Part shown: one piece after another, positions 16,991 through 26,075 of the stretch
How the letters are laid out: the number at the start of each line of letters is the position of its first letter
How positions within the stretch are numbered: position 1 is the first letter of the stretch
From: Vicinamibacterales bacterium
GTDB lineage: Bacteria; Acidobacteriota; Vicinamibacteria; Vicinamibacterales; Fen-181
Assembly: GCA_036504215.1 (NCBI GenBank)
Contig: DASXVO010000059.1
Location: 124,001 to 188,000, forward strand
Length of the DNA: 64,000 bases
Reading direction: 5' to 3'
Translations under genes and position numbers: made by a program
The notes under the pieces: generated by a model
What the model was told of the DNA's origin: nothing
The model's input: the letters and a program-made list of their open reading frames with translations, nothing else
Database searches by the model: none

Positions 16991-18880
16991 ATGGGATTCC
17001 GCCCGGTCCAAATGGTGCGACCGCTCCTTTGCACTGTCGCCGTCGCGATCGCATGTCTCACGCCCGGGGCACGAGCGCAGCAGCCACAATCCGAACAACA
17101 ACAACCACCGCCACCACAGCAGCAGCCACCGGTCTTCCGCGCGGGGGTGAAACTGGTCCGGGTGGACGTGTCGGTGACCGGCAGGGGCGACCAACCCGTG
17201 ACCGACCTGCAGGCTGCCGATTTCGAGGTGACGGAAGACGGGGCCACGCAGCGCGTCGAGACGATGAAGTTCGTGCTGGCCAACGGTCAGCCGGCGCCGG
17301 GCGACGATCGTTCGCTCGAGATCCGTTCGCCCGAGAACGCGGAAGCCGAGGCCGCGCGAGACGATGTTCGCCTGTTTGCGATCTTCCTGGACGACTACCA
17401 CATCGATCGCCTCCCGAGCATCACCATCCCGCTCCGCCGCGGTCTGTCAACGTTCATCAACCGGCTGGAGCCCACCGACCTCGTGTCGATCAGCGATCCC
17501 CTCACGCCGCTGAGCGCGATCAGGCTCACGCGGTCCAAGCCGGATCTGCTCGACGTCATCCACCGTTTCGAGGGGCGTCAGGGTCAGATCTTCCCGGTCA
17601 GGAGCGTCGTCGAGGAAGCGCAGTTGCAGGAGGGACGGGACATCGCACGGATTCGCGCGGAAGTGACGATTTCGGCGCTCGAGGCGCTGGTGACGTGGCT
17701 CGGAGGCCTGCGGGAGGGACGCAAGACCGTCATCTTCGTGAGTCAGGGGCCGCAGCATCGGTTCGAGAGCGCCGACCTGCAGCAGGACCTGCAGGCGGTG
17801 ATCACCGCGGCCAACCGCGGCAACGTGACGATCGACAGCGTCGACCCGCGCGGCCTGGGCGGCGGCGGCTTCGGGTCGACCGACACGCTCTATCAGTTCG
17901 CGGACAACACCGGTGGCCGGGCGATCATCAACTCGAATGCCATCGAAGAGGGGCTTGCGAAGGCGGTCATCGATGCCACCGCGTACTACCTGATCGGCTA
18001 CACGCCCACGCGGTCGCAGGATGACGGGAAGTTCCACAAGATCTCGGTGAAGGTGAAGCGTCCGGGCGTCCACGTGCTCCACCGTGCCGGCTACTGGGCT
18101 CCGAGCCGAGCCGAACTCGATGCCGCGGCGGCGATTGCCAACCAGCCGAAAGTCCCGGGTGTCACCGGCGCGATGCAGACACTGGCGCGCGTGCAGCCGA
18201 GGGGCCCGGTGCGCACCTGGATTGGCCTGTCACGGCGCGCCGACGGACAGACGACCGCGACGCTGACCATCGAGCCGGCATCCGCACAAGCTCAGAAGCA
18301 GATCGCGAAGGTGGATGTCGAGGTCGTGCGGGATCACGCCGCCGCGGAGCCGGCCAGGACCCTCACGATGCCCGGGCCGGCCGGCACGACCCACTCCCGC
18401 GAGGACTTCGCGCTCGCACCGGGCGAGGTCACGTTCAGGTTCACGGCGCGTGACGCCGACGGAGCGGCCCTCGACCGGTGGGAGCAGGCCGTGACGCTGC
18501 CGGACTACTCCAAGCCCACTGTCAGCCTCGCGACTCCGAGGTTCTACACCGTTAGATCGGCGAACGAGTACCGCACCTTGCAGGCGACGCCAGATCCGCT
18601 TCCGCGTGCCTCGCGGCTGTTCCATCAATCGGAGCGGGTGTTCGTGGATGTCGAGTGCTACAACGTCCGCAAGGACACGACGCCGGAATTGAGCGGCCAA
18701 CTGCTGAGCGGCGACGGGAAGGAACTCGCGCCTCTAGCGCTGCCGGAGGCGAGCGCCGGGAAGCTGCGCTTCGAACTGCCGACCCGCAACCTGGGACGCG
18801 GCACCTACATCCTCCGCATTCGCGCGAAGGTTGCCAACGCGGAGACGGAACAACTGGTCGCGTTCCAGGTGACGCAGTAG
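16991..18880 (+). CDS. secreted VWFA-related Acidobacterial protein
   Basis: The 629-residue protein has a signal peptide ending at GARAQ (residue 30). A Gln/Pro-rich linker follows, then an N-terminal strand set (VKLVRVDVSVTGRGDQPVTDL, DFEVTEDGATQRVE) and a von Willebrand A-like domain (FAIFLDDYHID to GYTPTRSQDDGKFH). This matches the VWFA-related family that is expanded in Acidobacteria. The metal site is DDY rather than the classical DxSxS, as is common in the family. The C-terminal 250 residues form beta-rich domains. The role is unknown, probably binding at the cell surface. Confidence 0.9.
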   Translation: MGFRPVQMVRPLLCTVAVAIACLTPGARAQQPQSEQQQPPPPQQQPPVFRAGVKLVRVDVSVTGRGDQPVTDLQAADFEVTEDGATQRVETMKFVLANGQPAPGDDRSLEIRSPENAEAEAARDDVRLFAIFLDDYHIDRLPSITIPLRRGLSTFINRLEPTDLVSISDPLTPLSAIRLTRSKPDLLDVIHRFEGRQGQIFPVRSVVEEAQLQEGRDIARIRAEVTISALEALVTWLGGLREGRKTVIFVSQGPQHRFESADLQQDLQAVITAANRGNVTIDSVDPRGLGGGGFGSTDTLYQFADNTGGRAIINSNAIEEGLAKAVIDATAYYLIGYTPTRSQDDGKFHKISVKVKRPGVHVLHRAGYWAPSRAELDAAAAIANQPKVPGVTGAMQTLARVQPRGPVRTWIGLSRRADGQTTATLTIEPASAQAQKQIAKVDVEVVRDHAAAEPARTLTMPGPAGTTHSREDFALAPGEVTFRFTARDADGAALDRWEQAVTLPDYSKPTVSLATPRFYTVRSANEYRTLQATPDPLPRASRLFHQSERVFVDVECYNVRKDTTPELSGQLLSGDGKELAPLALPEASAGKLRFELPTRNLGRGTYILRIRAKVANAETEQLVAFQVTQ

Positions 18881-18887
18881 GACCGAC

Positions 18888-19231
18888 TCACTTCTGCTGG
18901 TAGACCCGCACGTATTCCGGCCTTCGATCACCAGGTTGCCGCCCTCGACGCGGACGTTCTCCGCCCGCGACGTGTAGGACTGTGCTTCGTTGTTGCGGAT
19001 GTAGCCGATCTCGTAGCTCCACTTCGCAGGGTCGAGAGCGCCGGGCGTGCCGAACTCGTCGGAGAAGACCAGTGTCCAGCCGGCGGGAACCGCTGGCGTC
19101 GGCGTGGCCTGCGCCGGCGAGGGGCGGTCTGCGCCGCAGGTCACCGATGCCGCGAGAAGGAGGAACGTGAGAGGCAGGCTGGGTAGGTGCGGCACGAGCG
19201 GGATGATGGGCCGCTGCGTCAGGGGCGTCAA
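18888..19231 (-). pseudogene. GH16 beta-glucanase remnant with an internal deletion
   Basis: Reading left from about 19231 there is a signal peptide or lipoprotein-like start. Then comes WTLVFSDEFGTPGALDPAKW and YIRNNEAQSYTSRAENVRV, the unmistakable first 60 residues of a GH16 domain. After NLVIEG the frame jumps, one base out, to PEYVRVYQQK and a stop at 18888-18890, which is the usual last strand of GH16 enzymes. The roughly 150-200 residues between, including the ExDxxE active site, are gone. The start codon (TTG at 19231) is uncertain. Confidence 0.85.
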
Positions 19232-19279
19232 CCGCGCCGCCCCTCCAGCATCGCGGCCCGACTCCGCCTTCGACGCCGG

Positions 19280-22200
19280 CTATCTGGCCGCCACCCCGAC
19301 GGCCGTCCAGGCCTGGGCGACCGCGCGCTCGGCGGCGCTGCCTGCGCCGTAGAGGTCACGAGCAGACTGCTCGGTGGCCGCCCGCGCGAGGCCAAAATCC
19401 GCAGCCGACGGCAGCAGGTACACCATCGCGCGGTAGAAGGCGCGCTCGATCTCGTCCCGCCGCTCCCGCCCGACACCCGCGACCGACAGACCGGATGTCC
19501 GGTTCGTGCCGCCTTCGACTGCCAGGTAGAACGCGTGGCTGACAATCGTCGAATTGGCGTGGACGCGCCCGTTGTCCTCGGCGCCCGTCGCCAGCGTGCG
19601 AGCGTGATCCGGGTGGCCAAACATCGAAGGATCCGCCATCGATCGGAAACCGCCAGGTACGGCATCTTCGCCAATCAGGTAGTCTGCCCGCCCCGTGCCG
19701 AACCCGGGTTCCTGTCGCGAGAACTCCACGCCCGTCGCGAGGATGTCGGCAAAGGCCTCGCTCAGTGCGCCAGACTCGCCCCGGTAGATCAGCCCCGACG
19801 TCGAGTCGATGACACCATGCGTCAGTTCGTGGGCCACCACATCGAGCGCAAATGCAGCGTTCTCCCACCGAGGCCCATCGAAGTCCGCAACGGCCGGCGC
19901 GCCCTCGCCGAGCACCACCACGCGGCCGTCCCAGAAGGCGCCGCCATAGAAGTTCGGATAGGTCGCGCTGACGGCCGCCCAGTCCTCGCGACGCGCTGGA
20001 TTCACGATGGCCGTGATGGTCGAGTCGCGGTTGTCGAGGCCGTGGCGCCCGAATCGCTGCAGGTAGTAGTCGTAGGTCGCACTCATGCTCGCGTGCGCGG
20101 CCGCCGCAGCCGAGGCTGCGTCGCCCGCCGTTATGTCGGACAGGGCAGGAGCGGCCGCACCCTCGAGAATGGCCGCCGTCCGACGCGCGTCGCCGCGAAG
20201 GTCGAGGGCCACGATCGGACGCAATCGCGCCCGATCCGTTGCGCTCGACTGCGCGCCGGCCACCGTCTTGACGTTGCGATAGTTCAACAGCAGCGCACCG
20301 GTTCTCGCGTCGATGAAGCACAGGCGCACGTCCGAGCCACTCCGGGCTTCCGCCTGCCACGCGAGAGCGAAGCTTCCGGCGCGGTTGCGATCCTCCGTGC
20401 CCACGGACCCCAGTGGCAGCACCACCAGTGTCGGCGGACGGCCCGCCCCGACGCGGCCACCCGTTTGCGCCTCCACGATGGCGGCGGCGTCATCCGCACC
20501 GACGTTCGGCGTGGTGTCGAGATCGATCCCCTCGTGCACGACGCCGAAGATCGACACGGGCAGCCCGTTCGCGACCTGTCGCGTGAACTCGGCGCCGAAC
20601 ACCGGCACGCCGCGATACATCTGGCGCATCCGTTCGTGGACGCGGCCCGGCCGCACGGTGTCCGCTTCCTGCCGCGTCAGCACGAGCTGCCGTTCGCGCA
20701 GGAGACGGTTGAGCCTGGAATCCCAGTCGCGCACCTCATCCACGCTCGTGGCCGCCACCCGGGTGCCGGCCGGACCGTTGGGCGACGCCGCCGAATCGGC
20801 CGCCGGCTGATTCCGCAACGTCTCTGCGGACGCGACACCGCGGCCGGCGCCCACGCTGTCCGCCGTGGCGCCCGGCAGCAGCGGTACAGCAGACGTTGGG
20901 AGCGGCGCGCGGGACGCCACGAGCGTCGTGCCGCGAAGGATGACCCGCGCCGTGTCGTAGAACGTTCCTCCCGGCCCGCCCTCCTGGGAGAAGAAGGTCA
21001 AATGGATGACGCGGCCGATCTGCGGCGCACCGGTCGTGATGTTCGTGATGTCGTAGAGCGGGACCCGCGCATGAACGGCAGCCGGGCTGAAGGCGTACTG
21101 GAACTTGCCGTTCTTCACGGCGAGATCGCCCTGTTCGATGACCGCGCCCGGCGTGATGAGCGTGTAGTGGACCGTCGACGCGGTGCTGCTGCCGGTGATG
21201 GTCGTCCCTGCCGCCGCCGAGAAGACGCGCGTCGTGGCCCCGTCGATTCGAAGGCCGGTGGCGCCACTCGGCCGCGTCTTGGAATACACGAAGAACTCGC
21301 CGCCGCTGTCTGGCAGGCCAGGCATGCGGCCCACCAATCCGTTCCACGACGCGGTGACCTGGTAGCGGTAGATGCCAGGCACGTCGAGCGGCCACGCCGC
21401 GGCCCCGGCAAACGATCCGAACCGGTCGCCCACGCCGTCGGCCACCTGCTGCCGCCCGTCCGGATACGTCAGCACGAAATGGATCGACACCGGCAGGATG
21501 GGATCGATCTGCATCGCGGCTCGGAAGCTGCTGCCGACTTCGTACGACGTGCCCGGGCGCAGGCCGACCAGGAAGAACCTCGCCTTGTCGCCGAGCGGGC
21601 CGTGAAGGTCCTCCGCGCCGGCGGCCACGATGCGGTTGTTGTTCGTGCCCTTGGGCAGGAGAAACGCGCTCGAGATGTAGCCGGAGTACATCGGCGCCTG
21701 GCGTGCTCGCCTCATCACCACCCCGCCCAGCAGCCGGTAGATGTCTCCCGGCGCATCGCCGTTCGCCGACGCGCCGATCTGTCCGCCGAAACTGTTCGGG
21801 CTCACGGGCCAGTACGGCGCCCGAACGGTGCTCTCCCCGACGATGAAACGGCCCATGAAGCCGGGCCGGGGCGCGGCGCCGTAGTAGTACTCGATGTCGG
21901 TGATGTATTCGGGGTAGAGGTGCGGCGAGTAGCCGTTCGACGTCTTGATGGCCAGGTTCGACGTGCCCACCCCGTTGAGCCTGGTGTCCCACGGCGAGGT
22001 GTCGCCCGCCAACTGGTACGTGAGCACCGGCTCGATCTTGTTCGCCCCCTGGCCTTCCGCGCCGATCAGCAGCACGTCGCCGGCCTGGTAGGGAAAGGTG
22101 ATGTGAGCGAGGTGCTGCGTTCCGTCCGGTTCGACGTACCCTTCGAAGCGGGTCTCGCCGCGCTCGACGTACTTCCCGCCAATCTGGATCTTCTTGCCGC

Positions 22201-23758
22201 GTGCGACGACCGGCGACGACTCCGGGTAGACGATCCCCGCGTGGCGCATCGTGGACACCCAGAGGTGACCTTCCGAGTCCGTGTACTTGGCCAGCACCTT
22301 CGCGTGGTACTCGCCGGGAGCGTCGAGCGGAAACGACTTCATGCCCTGCGCGGCGCCGAAGATTCCGGCTGCCGAAGCCCGGCCGGAGTAAGACAGGGTC
22401 CGCATCGTTGCGGGATCGGAGCCGACAGAGAGGCTGACTGTCACCTGCACGTCGGCCGGGAACGCCGGATTGAACTGAATGTCACGGCCGTACGTGGCAC
22501 CGACCGGGTACGGCATGCCCTGGAAGGTCGCCGTGGCCAGCGTCATCCGCCGGGCGATCCAGAAACGAAAGGTGCCGCCACCCTCGTATCGCTGCCCCTG
22601 TTGGTCGGCAATCCAGCCGGTGGCGGTCACCGTGTATTGTCCGTAGGCGGCCGGCTTCCACGTCGTGAAGGCGGCGTTCTTCGTCGTCGGGCCGTTGCCC
22701 GTCCGGGCCACGATCTTCGCGACGCCCAGGTCGGTCGTGCGCCCGTCGGGCCCCTGGACCTTCACCGTCAGTTCGCCCGTCGTCCAGTCCCACTTGATGT
22801 TCTGCAACGGGTCGATGCTATCGGCTGGGAACTGCGGTTCGAGTGAATAGGACACACGGTTCCCGTAGTCGTCGTACATCGGCAGAATGACATCGTCCGG
22901 AATCAGGCTGCGGTCCGAGGTGGCGAAACGCTGGCGATCCTCGTCGGCGACGACGCCCCGGTAGCCGTTGGAGTTGTAGTTCGAGAGCAGCAGCCAGGCG
23001 AATCGAGGCTGGATGCTGGAGCCGTTGACGACGCGGCCGGACACGTGGTGCCCGCTGGCCGGGATGACGGGAGAATAGAAATACGTGCTGGTGCCGATTT
23101 CTGGCGAAAACGGCCGCGCGGCAAAGGTGTAGCCGTTGAAGTTGTAGAGTCGCGTGCCGACCAGTACGCCGAAATCGAAGCGGAGGCGGTAGAGGCCAGG
23201 CGGCAGTTCGGCCGGCAACGGCGCCCGGACGGCGAAGGTCACCTGCCGGGTGCCGGCCGTGCGCCCCTGCTGGGCGTCGCCCACCGGCAGGGACAGGAAC
23301 TGATCGAACGGCGATTTGAAGGCATAGCCGTAGCGAGTGGTGCCTGCCCCCTGCACGCCCCCTTCGATGGCGAGGCCAGTGGGCGTGAGCAGCGTGGACA
23401 TCCGCTCGTCGCTCGGGAGCCGCATCCATCCGTCCGCGTCGAACGTCCGTTCGGCGGTGACCAGCATGCAGACCTTGTCTGCCCTGATGCCCGCCGCTGA
23501 CAGGCCGGCCAGGTGGGTCTCGCTGAAGACCAGCGTGGCGGCGATCTCGAGGCCGAGGCCCTGCCTCCAGGCGGATTCGGACAGCGACACGTCGGCGTGC
23601 CAGTCGCCGTAGACCGTGTGCCCGTCCCCCGAGAAGGACATCGGGCCCGCCGGTTCCCGCCCCGGATCTCGTGGTTGCGCCCCGGACATGCCCGGAAGGG
23701 CCAGAAGGAGCGTCAGGAACCCGATCGCCGTGCCGCGCCGCCAGATCGTCCGTGTCAT
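19280..23758 (-). CDS. giant secreted protein with a C-terminal thermolysin-like M4 metallopeptidase
   Basis: The 1492-residue protein starts at MTRTIWRRGTAIGFLTLLLALPG (signal peptide), with GAGGACGAG upstream. Residues 30-930 form a long beta-rich region with no family I recognise. A Ser/Ala/Pro linker follows (about 935-1000), then an FTP/PepSY-type propeptide (about 1005-1180, with VPVFGAEFTRQV). The M4 catalytic domain has VAHELTHGV (His1310, Glu1311, His1314), the third zinc ligand in GALSEAFADILA and the proton-donor His in RVHANSTIVSHAFYLA. All catalytic residues are present, so activity is expected. The large N-terminal region makes it far longer than usual M4 enzymes (500-600). Confidence 0.88.
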   Translation of the reverse strand: MTRTIWRRGTAIGFLTLLLALPGMSGAQPRDPGREPAGPMSFSGDGHTVYGDWHADVSLSESAWRQGLGLEIAATLVFSETHLAGLSAAGIRADKVCMLVTAERTFDADGWMRLPSDERMSTLLTPTGLAIEGGVQGAGTTRYGYAFKSPFDQFLSLPVGDAQQGRTAGTRQVTFAVRAPLPAELPPGLYRLRFDFGVLVGTRLYNFNGYTFAARPFSPEIGTSTYFYSPVIPASGHHVSGRVVNGSSIQPRFAWLLLSNYNSNGYRGVVADEDRQRFATSDRSLIPDDVILPMYDDYGNRVSYSLEPQFPADSIDPLQNIKWDWTTGELTVKVQGPDGRTTDLGVAKIVARTGNGPTTKNAAFTTWKPAAYGQYTVTATGWIADQQGQRYEGGGTFRFWIARRMTLATATFQGMPYPVGATYGRDIQFNPAFPADVQVTVSLSVGSDPATMRTLSYSGRASAAGIFGAAQGMKSFPLDAPGEYHAKVLAKYTDSEGHLWVSTMRHAGIVYPESSPVVARGKKIQIGGKYVERGETRFEGYVEPDGTQHLAHITFPYQAGDVLLIGAEGQGANKIEPVLTYQLAGDTSPWDTRLNGVGTSNLAIKTSNGYSPHLYPEYITDIEYYYGAAPRPGFMGRFIVGESTVRAPYWPVSPNSFGGQIGASANGDAPGDIYRLLGGVVMRRARQAPMYSGYISSAFLLPKGTNNNRIVAAGAEDLHGPLGDKARFFLVGLRPGTSYEVGSSFRAAMQIDPILPVSIHFVLTYPDGRQQVADGVGDRFGSFAGAAAWPLDVPGIYRYQVTASWNGLVGRMPGLPDSGGEFFVYSKTRPSGATGLRIDGATTRVFSAAAGTTITGSSTASTVHYTLITPGAVIEQGDLAVKNGKFQYAFSPAAVHARVPLYDITNITTGAPQIGRVIHLTFFSQEGGPGGTFYDTARVILRGTTLVASRAPLPTSAVPLLPGATADSVGAGRGVASAETLRNQPAADSAASPNGPAGTRVAATSVDEVRDWDSRLNRLLRERQLVLTRQEADTVRPGRVHERMRQMYRGVPVFGAEFTRQVANGLPVSIFGVVHEGIDLDTTPNVGADDAAAIVEAQTGGRVGAGRPPTLVVLPLGSVGTEDRNRAGSFALAWQAEARSGSDVRLCFIDARTGALLLNYRNVKTVAGAQSSATDRARLRPIVALDLRGDARRTAAILEGAAAPALSDITAGDAASAAAAAHASMSATYDYYLQRFGRHGLDNRDSTITAIVNPARREDWAAVSATYPNFYGGAFWDGRVVVLGEGAPAVADFDGPRWENAAFALDVVAHELTHGVIDSTSGLIYRGESGALSEAFADILATGVEFSRQEPGFGTGRADYLIGEDAVPGGFRSMADPSMFGHPDHARTLATGAEDNGRVHANSTIVSHAFYLAVEGGTNRTSGLSVAGVGRERRDEIERAFYRAMVYLLPSAADFGLARAATEQSARDLYGAGSAAERAVAQAWTAVGVAAR

Positions 23759-23920
23759 CTCGTCCTCGTGTGCAGGTGTGAGAGCCGCGGGAACACTTCC
23801 AGTGAGCGGGGACAATCCACGACAGTTGGACCACGCCCACCACCCAGAGGTTGAAAAGGCGCTACAATCCCCGCGCCCGGCGGTACGCCTCCCACCCGTC
23901 TCTTCCCATCACCAAGGAGT

Positions 23921-24316
23921 ATCTACCTGGACTTTTTCAAGGTCGCGGTGTCATCGTCCGGCAACCACGAGAACAACGTGTACAACCGCTGGTGGAGCGA
24001 GAAGCACCACGGCGTGAAGGAAACGACCGACAAGGACGGCAAGGTGAAGTTCGAGTATACGATCGACCGGAACTCGGACATTGCGAAGAACCTGAAGGGC
24101 CACCTGCTGCTCGTGACCGGAGACATCGACGACAACGTGCACCCGGCGAACACCATCCGCCTGGCCGACGCCATCATCAAGGCGAACAAGCGGTTCGACA
24201 TGTTCATCCTGCTGGGTCAATCGGCCGAGAGCGTCGATCTGATCGAACTGGCGCGCGAGACGCCGCAGGTGGGCACCAAACGGACGGGGACGACGGGTCA
24301 GAGGCAGCGGCAGTAG
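23921..24316 (+). pseudogene. C-terminal fragment of a DPP-IV-type S9 peptidase
   Basis: YLDFFKVAVSSSGNHENNVYN, then SDIAKNLKGHLLLVTGDIDDNVHPANT, match the region just after the catalytic Ser through the catalytic Asp of the S9B enzyme encoded at 30397-32772. The fragment lacks the propeller, the Ser motif and the final His segment. After FDMFILLGQ it runs into unrelated sequence. It has no proper start or ribosome site. Confidence 0.88.
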
Positions 24317-24336
24317 CGCACCCACGGGCGGGACGC
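24312..24336. repeat. REP-like palindrome
   Basis: CACGGGCG-GGA-CGCCCGTG is a perfect short palindrome. A close relative, GACGGGCG-TCT-CGCCCGTC, occurs at about 28116-28134 inside the heparinase-like gene, so this is a dispersed family. Confidence 0.7.
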
Positions 24337-24364
24337 CCGTGCCACTCGGTGGGTTGGCAGCGCC

Positions 24365-24663
24365 GAACAGGTGGCAGGGCGACAGGGCGGCAAGGCGCCA
24401 GGGCGCCAGGGCGGCAGGGCGGCAAGGCGACAAGGCGGCAAGGCGCCAGGGCGGCCAGGCGGAAGGAACGGTCAGGCGCCAGGGCGGCCAGGCGGCCAGG
24501 CGGCAGGGCGCCAGGGCGGCCAGGCGGAAGGAACGGTCAGGCGGTCAGGCGGCCAGGCGCCAGGGCGGCAGGGCGGCAAGGCGCCAAGGCGGCAGGGCGG
24601 CAGGGCGGCAGGGCGGCAAGGCGGCCAGGCGGAAGGAACGGTCAGGCGCCAGGGCGGCAAGGC
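24365..24663. repeat. GC-rich VNTR of 8-9 base units
   Basis: Near-continuous GGCGGCAAG, GGCGCCAGG and GGCGGCCAG units are interrupted three times by GCGGAAGGAACGGTCAGGCG, giving a higher-order period. The run is open in all forward frames but is biased repeat DNA, not a gene. Bases 24664-24823 between it and the next stop show no gene. Confidence 0.9.
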
Positions 24664-24823
24664 GGCGGCACAGCAGAGAGGGGGCGGGCCTCCAGGCGAT
24701 CGTCGAATGGCTTCGGCGATGCTGGCAGTGCCCGCCGCCCCTTCTCTCTTCTCGATTCTGTCCACAGCCGTTTCGCCCAGGCGTCATGGCGCAGCCAGTT
24801 GCGCCCCTGCCAGGTTCGATTCC

Positions 24824-25996
24824 CTATCTCTCCCTGATCGGCGCCGGCGGCTTCGAGCGGTCCTCATACGGGCGCAGGTTCCAGTCGAAGAACGTCCACG
24901 TCCGGTTCCACGAGTCGATTTGCTCGGGCGAGTCGACGCGCTGCAGCGTCTGCCGATCCACCCGTCGGCTGAACGAATGGCCCTTGCTGTCACCCCAGGG
25001 TGCCGGGTTGACGTAGACCTTCGTTTCGGCCAGGTCCGACTTGCGCGAACGGAGCGCATCCACGATCTGCTGGTCCTCGACGAAGTTCACGTCCAGGTCG
25101 TTGGTGGAGACGTGCACGAGCAGCGGCACTTGCAGTTTGTCCACCTGATAGAGCGGCGAGCGCTGGATGTAGATGTCGGGCTTCTCGTACGGCAGGCCCT
25201 GGATGGCCTCCTGCGTCGAGAAGTCCCACTGATAGCCCGGGCCCTTGTACGACAGCCTGAAGACCAGGTTTGTCACGGGGACGATCGCAGCGCCCGCCAC
25301 GAAGGGATGCTTCTCGCGGAAGAGCGAGAGCAGCGTGATGTAGCCGCCGTGGCTCCAGCCCATGATGCCGACGCGGGCGGGGTCGACGTGCGGCAGTGTC
25401 GCGAGGAAGTCGAAGGCCGAGATCACGTCCTCCACTTCCTTGCCGCCGTAGTCGATCGCGCGGTGGAACGCTTCGCCGTAGCCGGTGCTGCCGCGATATT
25501 CGGGCGCGATCACCACGTAGCCTCGCGCGACGGCTTCCTTCACGAAGGGGAACAACGAGATGCCCCAATTGCTGTGGACACCGCCGTGCACCCAGACGAG
25601 CGCCGCGTGGCCCTTCGTCCCGCGCTTCTCGATCGGCTGGAAGAGGTACGCGGGAATGTCGAGATCATTCACCCTGCTGCGATAGGTGACCTTCTTGTAG
25701 TCGATGATGCCCTTGCAGACTTCGAGGTAGCGCGCGTCCACCTTCGTGCGCGCGTCGATGTCCGCCTGGTAGTTCGTCCCGGGCGAATGATCCTTCGGAT
25801 CCTTCGACACATACTGCTCACGCGCCCGATCCTGATCCATCGGGACGCTCAAGCGCGGAGCCCGGCGGGGTTGGCGCTGAGGCGTCTGGGTCGGGGCGGC
25901 TGCCTGAGCCTGGGTTTGCGCGGATGCGGGGAGGCCTGGCCAGAGCACCAACAGGGCGGCGGCCATGGCGGTCATCAGACGTGTTCTGTGATTCAC
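24824..25996 (-). CDS. secreted S9-family (prolyl oligopeptidase-like) serine peptidase
   Basis: The 390-residue protein begins with GTG at 25996, which has GGAGGA seven bases upstream and opens a signal peptide (RLMTAMAAALLVLWPGLPASAQ). It has the alpha/beta-hydrolase catalytic domain but no propeller. HGGVHSNWG forms the oxyanion region, GWSHGGY carries the nucleophile, STNDLDVNF the Asp and KGHSFSRR the His. It is therefore a short, acylaminoacyl-peptidase-like hydrolase that may cleave oligopeptides or esters. It is divergent from the heparinase-like gene, with 79 bases between starts. Confidence 0.88.
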   Translation of the reverse strand: MNHRTRLMTAMAAALLVLWPGLPASAQTQAQAAAPTQTPQRQPRRAPRLSVPMDQDRAREQYVSKDPKDHSPGTNYQADIDARTKVDARYLEVCKGIIDYKKVTYRSRVNDLDIPAYLFQPIEKRGTKGHAALVWVHGGVHSNWGISLFPFVKEAVARGYVVIAPEYRGSTGYGEAFHRAIDYGGKEVEDVISAFDFLATLPHVDPARVGIMGWSHGGYITLLSLFREKHPFVAGAAIVPVTNLVFRLSYKGPGYQWDFSTQEAIQGLPYEKPDIYIQRSPLYQVDKLQVPLLVHVSTNDLDVNFVEDQQIVDALRSRKSDLAETKVYVNPAPWGDSKGHSFSRRVDRQTLQRVDSPEQIDSWNRTWTFFDWNLRPYEDRSKPPAPIRER

Positions 25997-26075
25997 GATT
26001 GCGTCCTCCGATGTATTGGGGGCAGTGGGGCTGGGCGCCGCGATGATATCACCGACCCTGCCAGCGTCCTGTATC

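Noticed and set aside
19187-22846. Open frame of 1219 codons on the plus strand
   Set aside because: Antisense to the M4 fusion gene, with the biased composition of a shadow frame.
24365-24663. CRISPR-like array
   Set aside because: Units are 8-9 bases with no unique spacers and no cas genes are nearby. It is a VNTR.
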